From the NCBI GenBank assembly GCA_026981865.1, contig JALSIA010000196.1:1-46191 (forward strand): a DNA stretch of 46,191 nt. Reading direction: 5' to 3'. The first letter of the stretch is position 1. Each line of letters begins with the position of its first letter. Of this stretch, positions 33,309-41,895 are shown piece after piece. The notes beneath the pieces were generated by a model. It was not told the DNA's origin. It did not search any database and saw only the letters and a program-made list of their open reading frames with translations. The translations under genes were made by a program, and so were the position numbers. Origin of the DNA: Thermaceae bacterium. GTDB taxonomy: Bacteria; Deinococcota; Deinococci; Deinococcales; Marinithermaceae.

Positions 33309-34077
33309 GGCGCCGCGGCTGGCCGACGGCCTCAAGCCCCGGCCCGCGGAGGAGGTGCTGAACCGGCTCGTCTTCCGCCCGCTGGGGCACGGGGTGGTGC
33401 GGCTCGTTTGGCGCACGCCGGTGCGCCCCGAGCACCTGGTGCTGGCGCACGGTCTGCTTGGGCTGCTGGCGGCGGGGGCGATCGCGTCGGGCCGTGACCT
33501 CACCGCCGCGTTGCTGTTGCAGCTCGTCACCGTGCTCGACAACGCCGACGGTCAGCTGGCGCGGGCGCGGCGGCAGGTCAGCCTGCTGGGCCGCTTCCTC
33601 GACAGCGAGGTGGACCTGCTGGTGCACGCGGCCCTCTTCGGCGCCCTCTACCTGCGCACGGGGGACGCGGTGGGGGCGTTCATGGGCTTCGCGGTACTGA
33701 CGCTGGTGCTCTCGCTCGACTTCAACCTCGCGGCGCTGGCCGCCGGCGAATCCGGGTCGGAGCCGGCGCCGCGCCCGGGGCTGGAGACGGCGCTGGCGCG
33801 CGTCTACGCGGCGGTCTTCGGTTGGCAGGACCGGGCGATCCGCGCCGTCGAGCGCGCCCTCCAGGGTCGGCTGGGGGCGGGCGACGCGGACTGGTGGCCG
33901 CGGCCCTTCCTGGCCTTCTTCGCCAACCTGGGGCGGACGACCCAGTTCGTAGTTCTGGGGCTGGCGCTGGCGCTGGGGCGGCCCGAGGTCTACTTGGGGT
34001 TTCTGCAGCTCACGGTCTTGGCGCTGCCGCTGGTCTATGCTGTTCGCATATGGCACGCTATCCGATCCCCACGGTAG
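33301..34077 (+). CDS. CDP-alcohol phosphatidyltransferase family protein
   Basis: 258-aa multi-pass membrane enzyme. The family motif D-x2-D-G-x2-A-R-x8-G-x3-D-x3-D is complete as VLDNADGQLARARRQVSLLGRFLDSEVDLL (about residues 78-107), so both metal aspartates pairs are present. Four to six hydrophobic segments flank it. These enzymes transfer a phospho-alcohol from a CDP carrier in phospholipid or inositol-phosphate synthesis; substrate unknown here. The GTG at 33301 overlaps the irrE stop by eight bases. Confidence 0.82.
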   Translation: MAEAPRLADGLKPRPAEEVLNRLVFRPLGHGVVRLVWRTPVRPEHLVLAHGLLGLLAAGAIASGRDLTAALLLQLVTVLDNADGQLARARRQVSLLGRFLDSEVDLLVHAALFGALYLRTGDAVGAFMGFAVLTLVLSLDFNLAALAAGESGSEPAPRPGLETALARVYAAVFGWQDRAIRAVERALQGRLGAGDADWWPRPFLAFFANLGRTTQFVVLGLALALGRPEVYLGFLQLTVLALPLVYAVRIWHAIRSPR

Positions 34078-34463
34078 GCGCGCTGGTGCGCGGCCCGAGC
34101 GGGCGCGTGCTGATCGTGCGTACCACCAAGTGGAAGGGGCTGTGGGGGGTTCCGGGCGGCAAGGTGGATTGGGGTGAGCGGCTCGAGGACGCGCTGCGCC
34201 GCGAGTTCCGCGAGGAGGTGGGGCTCGCGCTCGCGGACGTGGAATGGGCGCTCTTCCAGGAGGCGATCTTCCCACCCGACTTCTACAAGCCCATGCATTT
34301 CCTGCTCTTCAACTACTTCGCCGAGAGCGCCAGCGAGGCGGTGGTTCCCAACGAGGAGATCGTCGAGTGGGCCTGGGTGACGCCTCGCGAGGCGCTCGGC
34401 TATCCCCTGAACATGCACACCACGCCGCTGGTGGCGCGCTACCTGGAGGTGAAGGGTGGCTAG
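34050..34463 (+). CDS. Nudix hydrolase
   Basis: 137-aa protein with a complete Nudix box GGKVDWGERLEDALRREFREEVGL (G-x5-E-x7-REUxEExGU), residues about 34-57, and a preceding VPTVGALVRGPSGRVLIVRTT strand. Nudix enzymes hydrolyse nucleoside-diphosphate-linked compounds; the WKGLWGVPGG start and following FPPDFYKPMHFLLFNYF do not fix the substrate. ATG 34050 overlaps the upstream gene by 28 bases and has no ribosome site; TATGCT (34036-34041) eight bases before it may serve a leaderless internal transcript. The end overlaps the SDR start. Confidence 0.88.
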   Translation: MARYPIPTVGALVRGPSGRVLIVRTTKWKGLWGVPGGKVDWGERLEDALRREFREEVGLALADVEWALFQEAIFPPDFYKPMHFLLFNYFAESASEAVVPNEEIVEWAWVTPREALGYPLNMHTTPLVARYLEVKGG

Positions 34464-35169
34464 GGCGGCGCTGGTGACGGGGGCGGCCCGCGGCATCGGC
34501 CGGGCGGTGGCCCTGGGCCTGGCCGAGCGCGGCTTCGACGTGGCCGTGCACTACCGCTCGAGCCGCGCGGCGGCCCGTGCGGTGGCGGCCGAGGTGCGGC
34601 GGCGCGGGCGCCGGGCGCGGCTCGTGCAGGGCGACCTCACCGACCCCGAGGCGGCGCGGGCGGTGGTGGAGGCTGCGGCGCGCGGGCTGGGCGGGCTGGC
34701 GGTGGTCGTCAACAACGTGGGCGACTACCTCTACAAACCGGTCGAGGAGGTGACCCCCGCCGAGTGGCGCGCGGTCCTCGACTCGAACCTTAACAGCGCC
34801 TTCTACGTTACCCAGGCGGCGCTCCCCCAGCTGCTCGCGGGAGGCTGGGGCCGGGTCGTCTTCCTCGGGTACGCGGGGGCGGGTCGGGCCGTGGCCAAAC
34901 CCCACATCGCCCCTTACTTCGTGGCCAAGACCGGCGTGGTGCTCTACGCCAAGGCGCTGGCCGCGCGGCTCGCCCCCCACGGCGTGACCGTCAACGTGGT
35001 GGCCCCCGGCGTGGCCGAAAACTCGGTGACCCAGCCCTTGCGGGAGATCCCCATGGGTCGCACAGCCTACCTGGGGGAGCTGGTGGACGCGGTAGGGTAC
35101 TTCGTAAGCGATGCGGCCGGCTACGTCACCGGGCAGGTGCTCGAGGTCGCCGGCGGCTGGAACCTGTGA
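34456..35169 (+). CDS. SDR oxidoreductase, pteridine-reductase-like
   Basis: 237-aa short-chain dehydrogenase. The NADP site is [20 protein letters not shown] with HYRSS after the second strand (Arg favours NADPH), then [18 protein letters not shown] and the catalytic YFVAKTG. The Ser normally 13 residues before the Tyr is missing ([11 protein letters not shown] gives Gly). This NLGYAGA-like block with NNVGDYL is the version seen in bacterial dihydropteridine/dihydrofolate reductase-like SDRs. Next to folE, a role in pterin or folate reduction is plausible. GTG 34456 follows GGAGGTGAAGG. Confidence 0.82.
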   Translation: MARAALVTGAARGIGRAVALGLAERGFDVAVHYRSSRAAARAVAAEVRRRGRRARLVQGDLTDPEAARAVVEAAARGLGGLAVVVNNVGDYLYKPVEEVTPAEWRAVLDSNLNSAFYVTQAALPQLLAGGWGRVVFLGYAGAGRAVAKPHIAPYFVAKTGVVLYAKALAARLAPHGVTVNVVAPGVAENSVTQPLREIPMGRTAYLGELVDAVGYFVSDAAGYVTGQVLEVAGGWNL

Positions 35170-35177
35170 GGAGCGGC

Positions 35178-35792
35178 ATGAAGAAACGCATCGAGCTGGA
35201 AGACACGGGCATGACCTTCGAAACGGCCTACGACCTGGAGGCGATGAGCCGGCTGGCACGGAGCTGGCTCGAGCAGATTGGCGAGGACCCCGCGCGTGAG
35301 GGGCTTGCCGATACCCCGGGCCGCGTGGCCCGCGCCTGGGCCTTCCTGACCCGGGGCTACCAGCAGAGCCTCGAGGAGGTCACGGGCGGCGCGGTCTTCG
35401 AGGCCGAGGGCTCGGAGATGGTGGTGGTGAAGGGGATCGAGTTCTACTCCATGTGCGAGCACCACCTGCTGCCCTTCTTTGGTCAGGTGCACATCGGCTA
35501 CATTCCGGACGGCAGGATCCTGGGGCTTTCCAAGTTCGCGCGGCTGGTGGACATGTACGCCCGACGGCTGCAGCTGCAGGAGCGGCTGGCCACCCAGATC
35601 GCGGAGGCGCTCGTGCAGGTGCTCGAGCCCCGCGGCGTGGGGGTCGTCGTCGAAGGGGCCCACCTGTGCATGATGATGCGCGGCGTGGAGAAGCAGCACT
35701 CCACCACCGTCACCTCGGCGATGCGCGGCGTCTTCAAGGAGGACCTCAAGACGCGCGAAGAGTTCCTGGCGCTGCTGCGCTCGCAGCCCTAG
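35178..35792 (+). CDS. folE: GTP cyclohydrolase I
   Basis: Converts GTP to 7,8-dihydroneopterin triphosphate, first step of folate/pterin synthesis. 204 aa, homodecamer family. Zinc ligands are visible in [15 protein letters not shown] (Cys, His) and [11 protein letters not shown] (Cys), with [22 protein letters not shown] and [14 protein letters not shown] conserved. ATG 35178 follows GAGGAG, eight bases past the SDR stop; the pair SDR-folE suggests pterin metabolism. Confidence 0.95.
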   Translation: MKKRIELEDTGMTFETAYDLEAMSRLARSWLEQIGEDPAREGLADTPGRVARAWAFLTRGYQQSLEEVTGGAVFEAEGSEMVVVKGIEFYSMCEHHLLPFFGQVHIGYIPDGRILGLSKFARLVDMYARRLQLQERLATQIAEALVQVLEPRGVGVVVEGAHLCMMMRGVEKQHSTTVTSAMRGVFKEDLKTREEFLALLRSQP

Positions 35793-35807
35793 CGGCCGCG
35801 GCCCGAT

Positions 35808-35826
35808 CCGCGCCCTCAGGGCGCGG
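35808..35826. terminator. Bidirectional stem between convergent folE and lipoprotein gene
   Basis: Perfect 9-bp arms CCGCGCCCT-C-AGGGCGCGG. The palindrome covers the stop codon of the minus-strand lipoprotein gene (35816-35818). No T-run. Confidence 0.55.
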
Positions 35827-36262
35827 GCGGCGCCGGCAGCTCGCAGCCGGGTACCGCGTTGCTGGCCCCCGCGCCCGAAGCGGTCGTGACCGTGAACTCG
35901 GCGTCGCCGACGCCCTCGACGTGCAGCCGCACCGTGCCGCTCTGGGCGCCTGCTGGCACGACGAAGAACAGCGTGGCGGGGTCCTGGGCGCGGGTCAGCT
36001 CCACGCGTTCGGGCGCGAGCCCCGGTTCGGGCGGGAAGAGGATGTAGTTGGGGCCGTCGTCCCAGTCCGCCTGGGTGCCGAAGTTGTTGCCGGTCAGCGC
36101 CATCCAGTCGCCGGCGCGTACCGGGCAGCCGGCCGTCACGTCGGGGACGGCCGACAGCACCTTGAGCGCCCCCGTGGTGCGGATGCCGCCCGTCTGGGTG
36201 GAGCAGGCCCCGAGCACCAGCAGGGCGAAGACTCCCAGCAGCGTTCCTATACTTTTCTTCAT
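35816..36262 (-). CDS. Lipoprotein with IPT/TIG-like domain, last gene of the usher-like cluster
   Basis: 148-aa exported protein. Lipobox LVLGAC after MKKSIGTLLGVFAL gives a lipidated Cys20. The body reads ALTGNNFGTQADWDDGPNYILFPP, FFVVPAGAQSGTVRLHVEGVGDAEFTV, the pattern of an IPT/TIG-like Ig fold (GxNFG, xxVPxG..GxVxLxV). One further Cys pair (Cys46 region CPVRAG and near the C-terminus CELPAPP). ATG follows AAGGAGG, 12 bases past the barrel gene. Possibly an outer-membrane accessory to the barrel protein; function unknown. Confidence 0.72.
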   Translation of the reverse strand: MKKSIGTLLGVFALLVLGACSTQTGGIRTTGALKVLSAVPDVTAGCPVRAGDWMALTGNNFGTQADWDDGPNYILFPPEPGLAPERVELTRAQDPATLFFVVPAGAQSGTVRLHVEGVGDAEFTVTTASGAGASNAVPGCELPAPPAP

Positions 36263-36274
36263 GGCCGTTCCTCC

Positions 36275-39200
36275 TTACTTTTCTCCGGTGCTCGCGGGAA
36301 GCACCGTGATCCGGCTTTGCGAGAGCGCCTCGCCGTCCGCGACGACGTAGGCCTCGAACGCGCCCGCCCGCTCGGGCGTCCACTCGGCGAACCAGCGGTA
36401 GCCGTCCTTGCTGGTGAACTCCACGCCGGCCTCTTCGCCGATGACCAACCGCACCGACGTTGCCCGGAAGAGGAGCGTGAGCTCGAGCCGGCGCGGCTGG
36501 CCCACCTGGAACTTCACCGGGTCGAGTTCGTAGAGCGGCCGCTGGACGACCGTGGCCACGGCCACCGTCTCCGCGACCTCCGACCCCCGGCCCGCCCGCA
36601 CCTTGAGCATCAGCGGGCCCGTAGGAGTGGATGGAGGCATGCGCACGCGCACCGTGTAGGTGCCGTCGTCCCGCCGCTGGAGCGGGTAGCTGGTACCGTC
36701 GAGCACCAGCCAGACCTGTTCGGGATCGCCCTGGGCGATGGCGCGCAGCTCGAACTCGGCCCCCGCGGCGACGATGGGCGAGGGCAGGGTGGCGAAGACC
36801 GCCAGCTTGCCCGGGTCGTAGGTCGTACGTACCTGCTTGGGGGGCGGGGCCGCGCCGATGCGCACCACGCGGCTGCTCTTGCCAGACTGCAGCTCGACGC
36901 GGGTCGGGGCCGAGGTGGCCCGGAAGCGCGGGGGCAGCAGGTCGGGATCAGGCGCCACCTCGTAGACGCCGGGGAGGAGTCCGGTGGCCAGGGCGCGGCC
37001 GCGTTCGTCGGTGCGGAAGCTGCGGGTAGACGGCCCGACCAGGCGGACGCCGCCGTAGGGGATGCCCCGTTCGCCCTCGTCCTGGACGCCGTTGTGGTTG
37101 GCGTCGTGAAAGAGCACCAGGAGGATCTGGGCCGTCGGCGCGAGCGGGAGGTCGAGCAGGTAGCGCCGGCCCTCCTCGACGCGCAGCTCGGTGGGCCGGT
37201 AGAGGTCCAGGGTCGCGGGCAGGCCCTCCAGCTGCGGCGTGTGCACGCCCGGGCGGGCTTCCAGCACGTAACGACCGTTTTCGTCGGTTTCGGCACTGGC
37301 GCCGCCGAGGCGCACGGTCAGGCCGGGCACGGGCGGCTCGCCTTCGTCCTGCACGCCGTTGAGGTTGCGGTCGATGAAGGCGACGCCGCGCACGCGCCCT
37401 ACCTTGCGCCCGCCGAAGGCGCTCACCACCGCCTCGGGCGTCGGGAACCGCCAGGCGAAGTCGTAGCCCAGCTGCACGCTGAACCGGTGCGACAGGCGTG
37501 CCGCGCCCCGTCCAAGCCCGTCGGAGTCGCTGACGGCGTAGCCGACGAGGAGTCCGATGGGGCTGCCGAAGAGGCTCTTCTGGGCCAGGTAGAAGCTCAG
37601 GCGGTCGGCCTCGCCGCGCTCGAGGTCGAGCTCGCTGGCGAAGCCGGCCCCCCAGTACTGCTGCCAGCCGACCCCGAGGGTCTCGCTGTAGGCGTCCGCA
37701 AGCTTGACCGCGTACGTCGCCCGCAGCACCGTGAGCGGCCAAGGCCGCCAGCGCACGCCCAGCTGAGCGCCGTAGGCGTGCGGACCCACCAGGGTATAGT
37801 TCCCGCTGACGCTCAGGCCGAAGTTGCCGTAGCCGAGCCGGGCGCTGAGGGTGGCGACCTGGTGCGCGGACCCGTCCGCCGGGACGTAGCGCAGCTTGTA
37901 GCCCACGCCGAAGCTCGAGCGCACCCCCGCCAGGTTCGGAGGGCGGACGGCGAGGGAGGGGTTGAGGCTGAACTCGAAGGGCCGTCCCGCTGCCTGCTCG
38001 AGTGTCGTGGTGACGCGCAGCGAGGTGCGCGGCATCGGGGTCGCGAAGACCGAGCTGCTGGCCTTCCAGCCCAGACCCTCGGGGCGCTGCTGCAGGTGGG
38101 CGGTTCCGCGCACCCCCAGGGGGTAGACGCTGCGGGTGCCGCCGGTGAGGGTCAGGGTGTAGAGGCCCAGCTGGGGGCTGGCCGACAGGGACTGGAGGAC
38201 GCTGAAGCGCGCCCCCTGCCAGAGCAGCCCCTGGCGCGCCGTGCCGATCAGGGTGTACCCCCCCGAGAGGATGCCGTTGAGCCGTCCGCCCAGCCGCAGG
38301 CTCAGCGAGCGGTTGAGCGTGCGGCTGTAGTCGATGCCGAAACGGTCCTGGCGCGACCCCTGCGCGGCCTCGACGCTGGCGTTGAGCTGCAGGTTCAGGG
38401 ACCTGCGGGTGCTGACCGCGCTGACGGCGAAGCCGCCGGCGCCCAGGTCGTAGCGGCCGTTCAGCCCTACCCCGTAGCGCCAGCCCTCGGCCTGGAACCC
38501 CGTGCGCAGGCCCATCCCCGTGGTCGTCGCCGAGAGCGCGGCGTCCCACTTCGGCCCTTTCAGCCCCAGCGCGAGGCTGGACGGGGCCTCGGGCCACCAG
38601 CGGGGGCTCCGGCCTCCGAAAGCCGAGGTGCTGAGCGAGGTCTCCACAAAGTCGGAGAGCCGGCCGCTCAGGTTGGGCCTGATGCTGTAGCGGAAGACCG
38701 GGGAGGCGAGCTGCCCTGCTTCGAGGAGGGCGCCCACGCCCACGCTGCCCGAGAGGCCGACGCGCAGCGTGGGGTCGGGCCCTCCTGCACCGAGCGCGTA
38801 CGGATCCAGCCAGCGGGTGGTCACCCGCACCTTGCGTTCCAGGCTGCCGAAGCCAGAGCGGGCCCGCACCCAGGTGATCATCGTGTAACCCGGCGACACC
38901 CGGCGGTCGTCTCCGATCTGCAAGGTGAGGACGGCCGTACCCTCCTGACCTGGGTTGAGCTCCATAACGGTGGGCCGCAGGTAGGCCTCGCCGGTGTTGG
39001 CCTCGGCTTCGAGGGTGATCCGGTCGCGCAGGTTGCCGCGGTTGATCACGGTGATGCGGTAGGCGATCGGCTCGCCCATGCGGGCCTCCTGTTTGTCCTC
39101 GGCGTAAAGAATGAAATCGGCCTTCGCCAGCACGGTAACGTCGGCGGAGGCTTCGGCAAGCAGCCGCTCACCGCCCCAGATCCGCAGCGTTACCGGGTGC

Positions 39201-39466
39201 ACGGATCCGGCCGGGGTGAGTTCGGGCACGCGCAGCGTCACCGCCACCAGCGTCCTTTCGCCCAGACGCAGCCGCTCGGGCAGGGGGAGGACCTGCCAGC
39301 CTTCGGGCGTCACCACCTGCGGCCGCACCTCGCCCTCGCCCGACAGGGTGAAGAGCAAGGTGGCGTACGCTCCGGGCCCGACCTGGGTGCCTGTGGCGGG
39401 CTGGATCTCGACGCCGCTGGCCCAGGCCGCCCCCAGCAGCAACAGGCAGGCGGCCCAATACCTCAT
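36275..39466 (-). CDS. Giant outer-membrane barrel/usher-like protein with SdrD/Cna-B-like repeats
   Basis: 1063-aa exported protein, the largest in the cluster. Signal peptide MRYWAACLLLLGAAWASG. Residues about 20-215 are two Ig-like (NEW3/DUF11-type) domains (VTLRVPELTPAGSVHPVTLRIWGG, ITVINRGNLRDRITLEAEA). Residues about 225-680 are a long run of alternating strands with aromatic girdle-like ends (RVGLSGSVGVGALLEAG, LNLQLNASVEAAQG, FSVQLGYDFAWRFP), read as a beta-barrel. Then two SdrD/Cna-B-like repeats, each with a Ca-type loop DxNxNGVQDEGE (near 695 and 785), and two C-terminal Ig-like domains. Ushers combine a barrel with soluble domains in a similar way, but I see no clear Pfam-usher signature. 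Follows a secreted subunit gene by two bases. Confidence 0.72.
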   Translation of the reverse strand: MRYWAACLLLLGAAWASGVEIQPATGTQVGPGAYATLLFTLSGEGEVRPQVVTPEGWQVLPLPERLRLGERTLVAVTLRVPELTPAGSVHPVTLRIWGGERLLAEASADVTVLAKADFILYAEDKQEARMGEPIAYRITVINRGNLRDRITLEAEANTGEAYLRPTVMELNPGQEGTAVLTLQIGDDRRVSPGYTMITWVRARSGFGSLERKVRVTTRWLDPYALGAGGPDPTLRVGLSGSVGVGALLEAGQLASPVFRYSIRPNLSGRLSDFVETSLSTSAFGGRSPRWWPEAPSSLALGLKGPKWDAALSATTTGMGLRTGFQAEGWRYGVGLNGRYDLGAGGFAVSAVSTRRSLNLQLNASVEAAQGSRQDRFGIDYSRTLNRSLSLRLGGRLNGILSGGYTLIGTARQGLLWQGARFSVLQSLSASPQLGLYTLTLTGGTRSVYPLGVRGTAHLQQRPEGLGWKASSSVFATPMPRTSLRVTTTLEQAAGRPFEFSLNPSLAVRPPNLAGVRSSFGVGYKLRYVPADGSAHQVATLSARLGYGNFGLSVSGNYTLVGPHAYGAQLGVRWRPWPLTVLRATYAVKLADAYSETLGVGWQQYWGAGFASELDLERGEADRLSFYLAQKSLFGSPIGLLVGYAVSDSDGLGRGAARLSHRFSVQLGYDFAWRFPTPEAVVSAFGGRKVGRVRGVAFIDRNLNGVQDEGEPPVPGLTVRLGGASAETDENGRYVLEARPGVHTPQLEGLPATLDLYRPTELRVEEGRRYLLDLPLAPTAQILLVLFHDANHNGVQDEGERGIPYGGVRLVGPSTRSFRTDERGRALATGLLPGVYEVAPDPDLLPPRFRATSAPTRVELQSGKSSRVVRIGAAPPPKQVRTTYDPGKLAVFATLPSPIVAAGAEFELRAIAQGDPEQVWLVLDGTSYPLQRRDDGTYTVRVRMPPSTPTGPLMLKVRAGRGSEVAETVAVATVVQRPLYELDPVKFQVGQPRRLELTLLFRATSVRLVIGEEAGVEFTSKDGYRWFAEWTPERAGAFEAYVVADGEALSQSRITVLPASTGEK

Positions 39467-39468
39467 GG

Positions 39469-39975
39469 TTAGGGTTCCCGGATGGCGCTGACCACCACGT
39501 TGACGGCGTAGTTTCCGGGCGGTTCGTTGCCCTTCAGCTCGAGGGCGAACTCGAGCCGGATCTCCTTCCAGCCTTCGGTCGCGCCCACGTCGGTGTAGAA
39601 CACCTGGGGCGCGCTGCTGCCACGCAGCCAGGGGCCTTCGTTGACGCGGAAGAGGATCTGGTCCGATGGGATGAGCCGGTTGCCGCTCTCGTCGAGCAGG
39701 TCGGGGATCTCGAGCAGCAGGCTCCAGACCCCGGGCTGGTTGACGAATACCTGGACGGGCAGAACCCCGTCCTCGGGGGTGGTGGCCGCGTAACGCGCCG
39801 GAAAGCTCGGCGGCGGGTAGTTCTGCAGGTTCAGCTCGAAGCCGATCGTGGTGGTGGGCGTGCGCACCGAGATCACCTCGGGGATTACCGCCTGCACGAA
39901 CCAGGTGGCCTGCGCGTGGCCGATCGGCGCCAGCAGGACGAGCAGGACCAGGATGTTTTGGACGGTACGTTTCAT
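39469..39975 (-). CDS. Exported beta-sandwich protein, fibre-subunit-like
   Basis: 168-aa protein with signal peptide ending AHAQA|TWF. The mature start WFVQAVIPEVISVRTPTTTIGFELNLQNYP resembles the mature start of the larger exported protein at 40907-41776 (TVKLILPQATALHLSTTTLTFDL). The C-terminal strand PPGNYAVNVVVSAIREP is like the last strand of pilus subunits. It could be a tip or minor subunit of a chaperone-assembled fibre. ATG follows GGAGGCGAA, 10 bases past the chaperone stop. Confidence 0.7.
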   Translation of the reverse strand: MKRTVQNILVLLVLLAPIGHAQATWFVQAVIPEVISVRTPTTTIGFELNLQNYPPPSFPARYAATTPEDGVLPVQVFVNQPGVWSLLLEIPDLLDESGNRLIPSDQILFRVNEGPWLRGSSAPQVFYTDVGATEGWKEIRLEFALELKGNEPPGNYAVNVVVSAIREP

Positions 39976-39985
39976 TTCGCCTCCG

Positions 39986-40849
39986 TCAGGGTGTGCCCTG
40001 TTGCGTCTCGGGCTCCGATTTCGCAGCCGGAGCCGGTTTGACCAGGTCGAAAGGAAGGCTTACCACCGTCTGCCCCGCAACGTCCACGGTTTCGCTTCCG
40101 TAGTTGAGCACCGCGAGGATAACGTAGTCTCCTTTTTTGATGGGTCCGAAAAAGTTGGCGAGCAGCACCCGGGTCGCTCCGGGCAGCACGACGGTCCGGT
40201 CGATTTCGGCCTTGCCCACGACGTTGCCGCCGGCGTCGCGCACCTCGAGCCGGCCCGTCACCGCGTAGGCGCCGTTGCCGGTGTTGGCGTACTGGATGGC
40301 GATGGCGATCGGCTGGTCGGGCTCGTCGGGTGGTACCGCGGCGATGCCCAAAATCTGGCCGTCCCACTCGATGGGGGGGACGTTGACGTAGATCGTGTGG
40401 GCCACCCGGATCTTGAAGGTGGCGATGTTGGCGCCGGGCTGAGCGCTCGGGTCTTCCCCTTGGAGGAACAGCACGCTCCAGTGGGTGCCCGCCGCGGCGT
40501 CCTCCGGCACCTTGATGGTGTAACGGACGATCTTTTTCTCGCGGCCCGCGAGCATGAACTCGGCGGGCGAAAACGTGATCCAGGAACTTGCGCTTTCGGG
40601 CAGGCTGCCGGGGTCCAGGTAGACGGGCTGGCCGTCGGGCTGGTACGTCCAGTCGCCCAACGAAACCCGCACCCGCGTCGGCTCGGCGCCGGGGTTGGCG
40701 ATCAGGATGCTGGCGGTCTTTTCCTCCCCGGGCCGGGCGGTGAAGATCGTGGCCGGTGGATCGATGGCCACCGCGGTCTGCGCCCAGGCGGGGGAGGCGA
40801 TGCAGGCGGCGAGAACGGTGAGCAGCGGTGCGATCGCCCGTATGCGCAT
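39986..40849 (-). CDS. PapD-like periplasmic chaperone
   Basis: 287-aa exported protein. Signal peptide MRIRAIAPLLTVLAACIASPAWAQ, then AVAIDPPATIFTARPGEEKTASILIANPGAEPTRVRVSLGDW, the first Ig domain with the G-strand-like segment SWITFSPAEFMLAGREKKIVRYTIKVPEDAAAGTHWSVLFLQG, as in pilus-assembly chaperones. The second half (HTIYVNVPPIEWDG, IQYANTGNGAYAVTGRLEVRD) is a second Ig-like domain. Related 'chaperone-like' proteins also occur in Gram-positive WxL systems, so the fold call is firmer than the function. Downstream of the subunit gene, across the stem-loop at 40867-40896. Confidence 0.75.
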   Translation of the reverse strand: MRIRAIAPLLTVLAACIASPAWAQTAVAIDPPATIFTARPGEEKTASILIANPGAEPTRVRVSLGDWTYQPDGQPVYLDPGSLPESASSWITFSPAEFMLAGREKKIVRYTIKVPEDAAAGTHWSVLFLQGEDPSAQPGANIATFKIRVAHTIYVNVPPIEWDGQILGIAAVPPDEPDQPIAIAIQYANTGNGAYAVTGRLEVRDAGGNVVGKAEIDRTVVLPGATRVLLANFFGPIKKGDYVILAVLNYGSETVDVAGQTVVSLPFDLVKPAPAAKSEPETQQGTP

Positions 40850-40866
40850 GGTTGCCTCCAGAATCA

Positions 40867-40896
40867 GGTAAGGTGGGGCCCTGGCCCCACCTTACC
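40867..40896 (-). other. Long stem-loop between subunit and chaperone genes
   Basis: Fourteen-base perfect arms GGTAAGGTGGGGCC / GGCCCCACCTTACC around CT, placed 10 bases past the major-subunit stop and before the chaperone gene. No U-run follows. Stem-loops at this place in fimbrial operons stabilise subunit mRNA and lower expression of assembly proteins. That role is inferred. Confidence 0.7.
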
Positions 40897-40906
40897 GCAA
40901 AGGATG

Positions 40907-41776
40907 CTATTGAGGGGTGCCGAACTGCACGTCGGCGGACTGCAGGGTGTAGGTCAGGTCGGCGCGGCTCTCGCCCCAGGTGTCCGAGTTGATCTTCACG
41001 GCCACCACGATCAGGGTGTCGAGCCAGCTCTTGTTCTTGCAGCTTTCGGGAATGTTGTTCCCCAGTACCTGGTCGCCCGTGGGCCCGAAGTTGAGGCTCT
41101 TGGGGATCAGGTGGCGGGTCGCCCCGTCGGGCAAGTCGTACAGCCCCGTCGCCTTGTTGTTGGCGAAGCTGTAGCAGGTGTTGCCCTGGATGTAGAGGTG
41201 TTCGATGCTGGGGTACTCGTCGTCCAGGTCGTTGCGGTTGGCGGTCAGGTCCCAGTAGCTCCAGTTCGAGAAGAGCTGGAGGACGAAGGTCTTGTAACAG
41301 ACGAAGTAGCCCTTCGAACCTTCGATCAGTTCACCGTCGTCCCCGATCTCGATCGGTGGGTAGGAGTCGACGACGCCGCCTCCCTCGATTGCAATCTCGG
41401 GCCAGGTGGTGGGGCTGTAGAACGTTCCTCCGGGCAGGACCTGGGTCTGGCTCCAGAAATTATCGCCGAGCTGCTTGGTAGCATCGGGGCCCTTCGCATA
41501 GACGCAGGCGATCGTCGCGTCGCTTGCGAGCGGGTCCGAGGCGTGGGGCCAGCCCGACCCGTCGAGCGCGCTCAGGTCGAAGGTGAGCGTGGTGGTGCTG
41601 AGGTGCAGCGCGGTCGCCTGCGGCAGGATCAGCTTGACCGTCTGGTTCACGCTGGCGCTGTCGGCGCCCTTGTCCACGGCGTCCGCGCCCTCGTCGGTGG
41701 GCCCGATCACGGGCGTCTGGGCGAAGGCGAACGCCGCCACGGCAAATAGAGAAGCGACAATCCACTTCTTGTTCAT
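40907..41776 (-). CDS. Exported putative major fibre subunit
   Basis: 289-aa secreted protein. ATG 41776 follows GGAGGACCGC, giving signal peptide MNKKWIVASLFAVAAFAFAQ (cleavage after AFA). The mature protein has the strand pattern TVKLILPQATALHLSTTTLTFDLSALDG, acidic loops, four Cys (CVYAK, FVCYKTF, GNTCYSF, PESCKNK) and a C-terminal strand SRADLTYTLQSADVQFG. No TM or anchor is present. First gene of the cluster, with the stem-loop after it; this fits a major subunit made in excess. Homology to a known fimbrial family could not be established by eye. Confidence 0.68.
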   Translation of the reverse strand: MNKKWIVASLFAVAAFAFAQTPVIGPTDEGADAVDKGADSASVNQTVKLILPQATALHLSTTTLTFDLSALDGSGWPHASDPLASDATIACVYAKGPDATKQLGDNFWSQTQVLPGGTFYSPTTWPEIAIEGGGVVDSYPPIEIGDDGELIEGSKGYFVCYKTFVLQLFSNWSYWDLTANRNDLDDEYPSIEHLYIQGNTCYSFANNKATGLYDLPDGATRHLIPKSLNFGPTGDQVLGNNIPESCKNKSWLDTLIVVAVKINSDTWGESRADLTYTLQSADVQFGTPQ

Positions 41777-41895
41777 GCGGTCCTCCAATTCATAACGCAG
41801 TCTTGGGGTCTAGAGCCTACAGTGAATCGTTCCGTCTAAGTTTCCTCACCTCCCTCTCTCTTGATGCTCACTCTAATGGCCGTCACACGTTTGGC

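Noticed and set aside
33822-34049. Upstream extension of the Nudix protein
   Set aside because: It overlaps the CDP-alcohol transferase coding frame; the Nudix fold starts at MARYPIPTVGA.
35453-39472. Very long open frame on the plus strand opposite the barrel gene
   Set aside because: High GC leaves antisense frames open. The minus strand has a signal peptide, ribosome site and domain structure; the plus frame gives low-complexity Ala/Arg/Gln/His-rich text.
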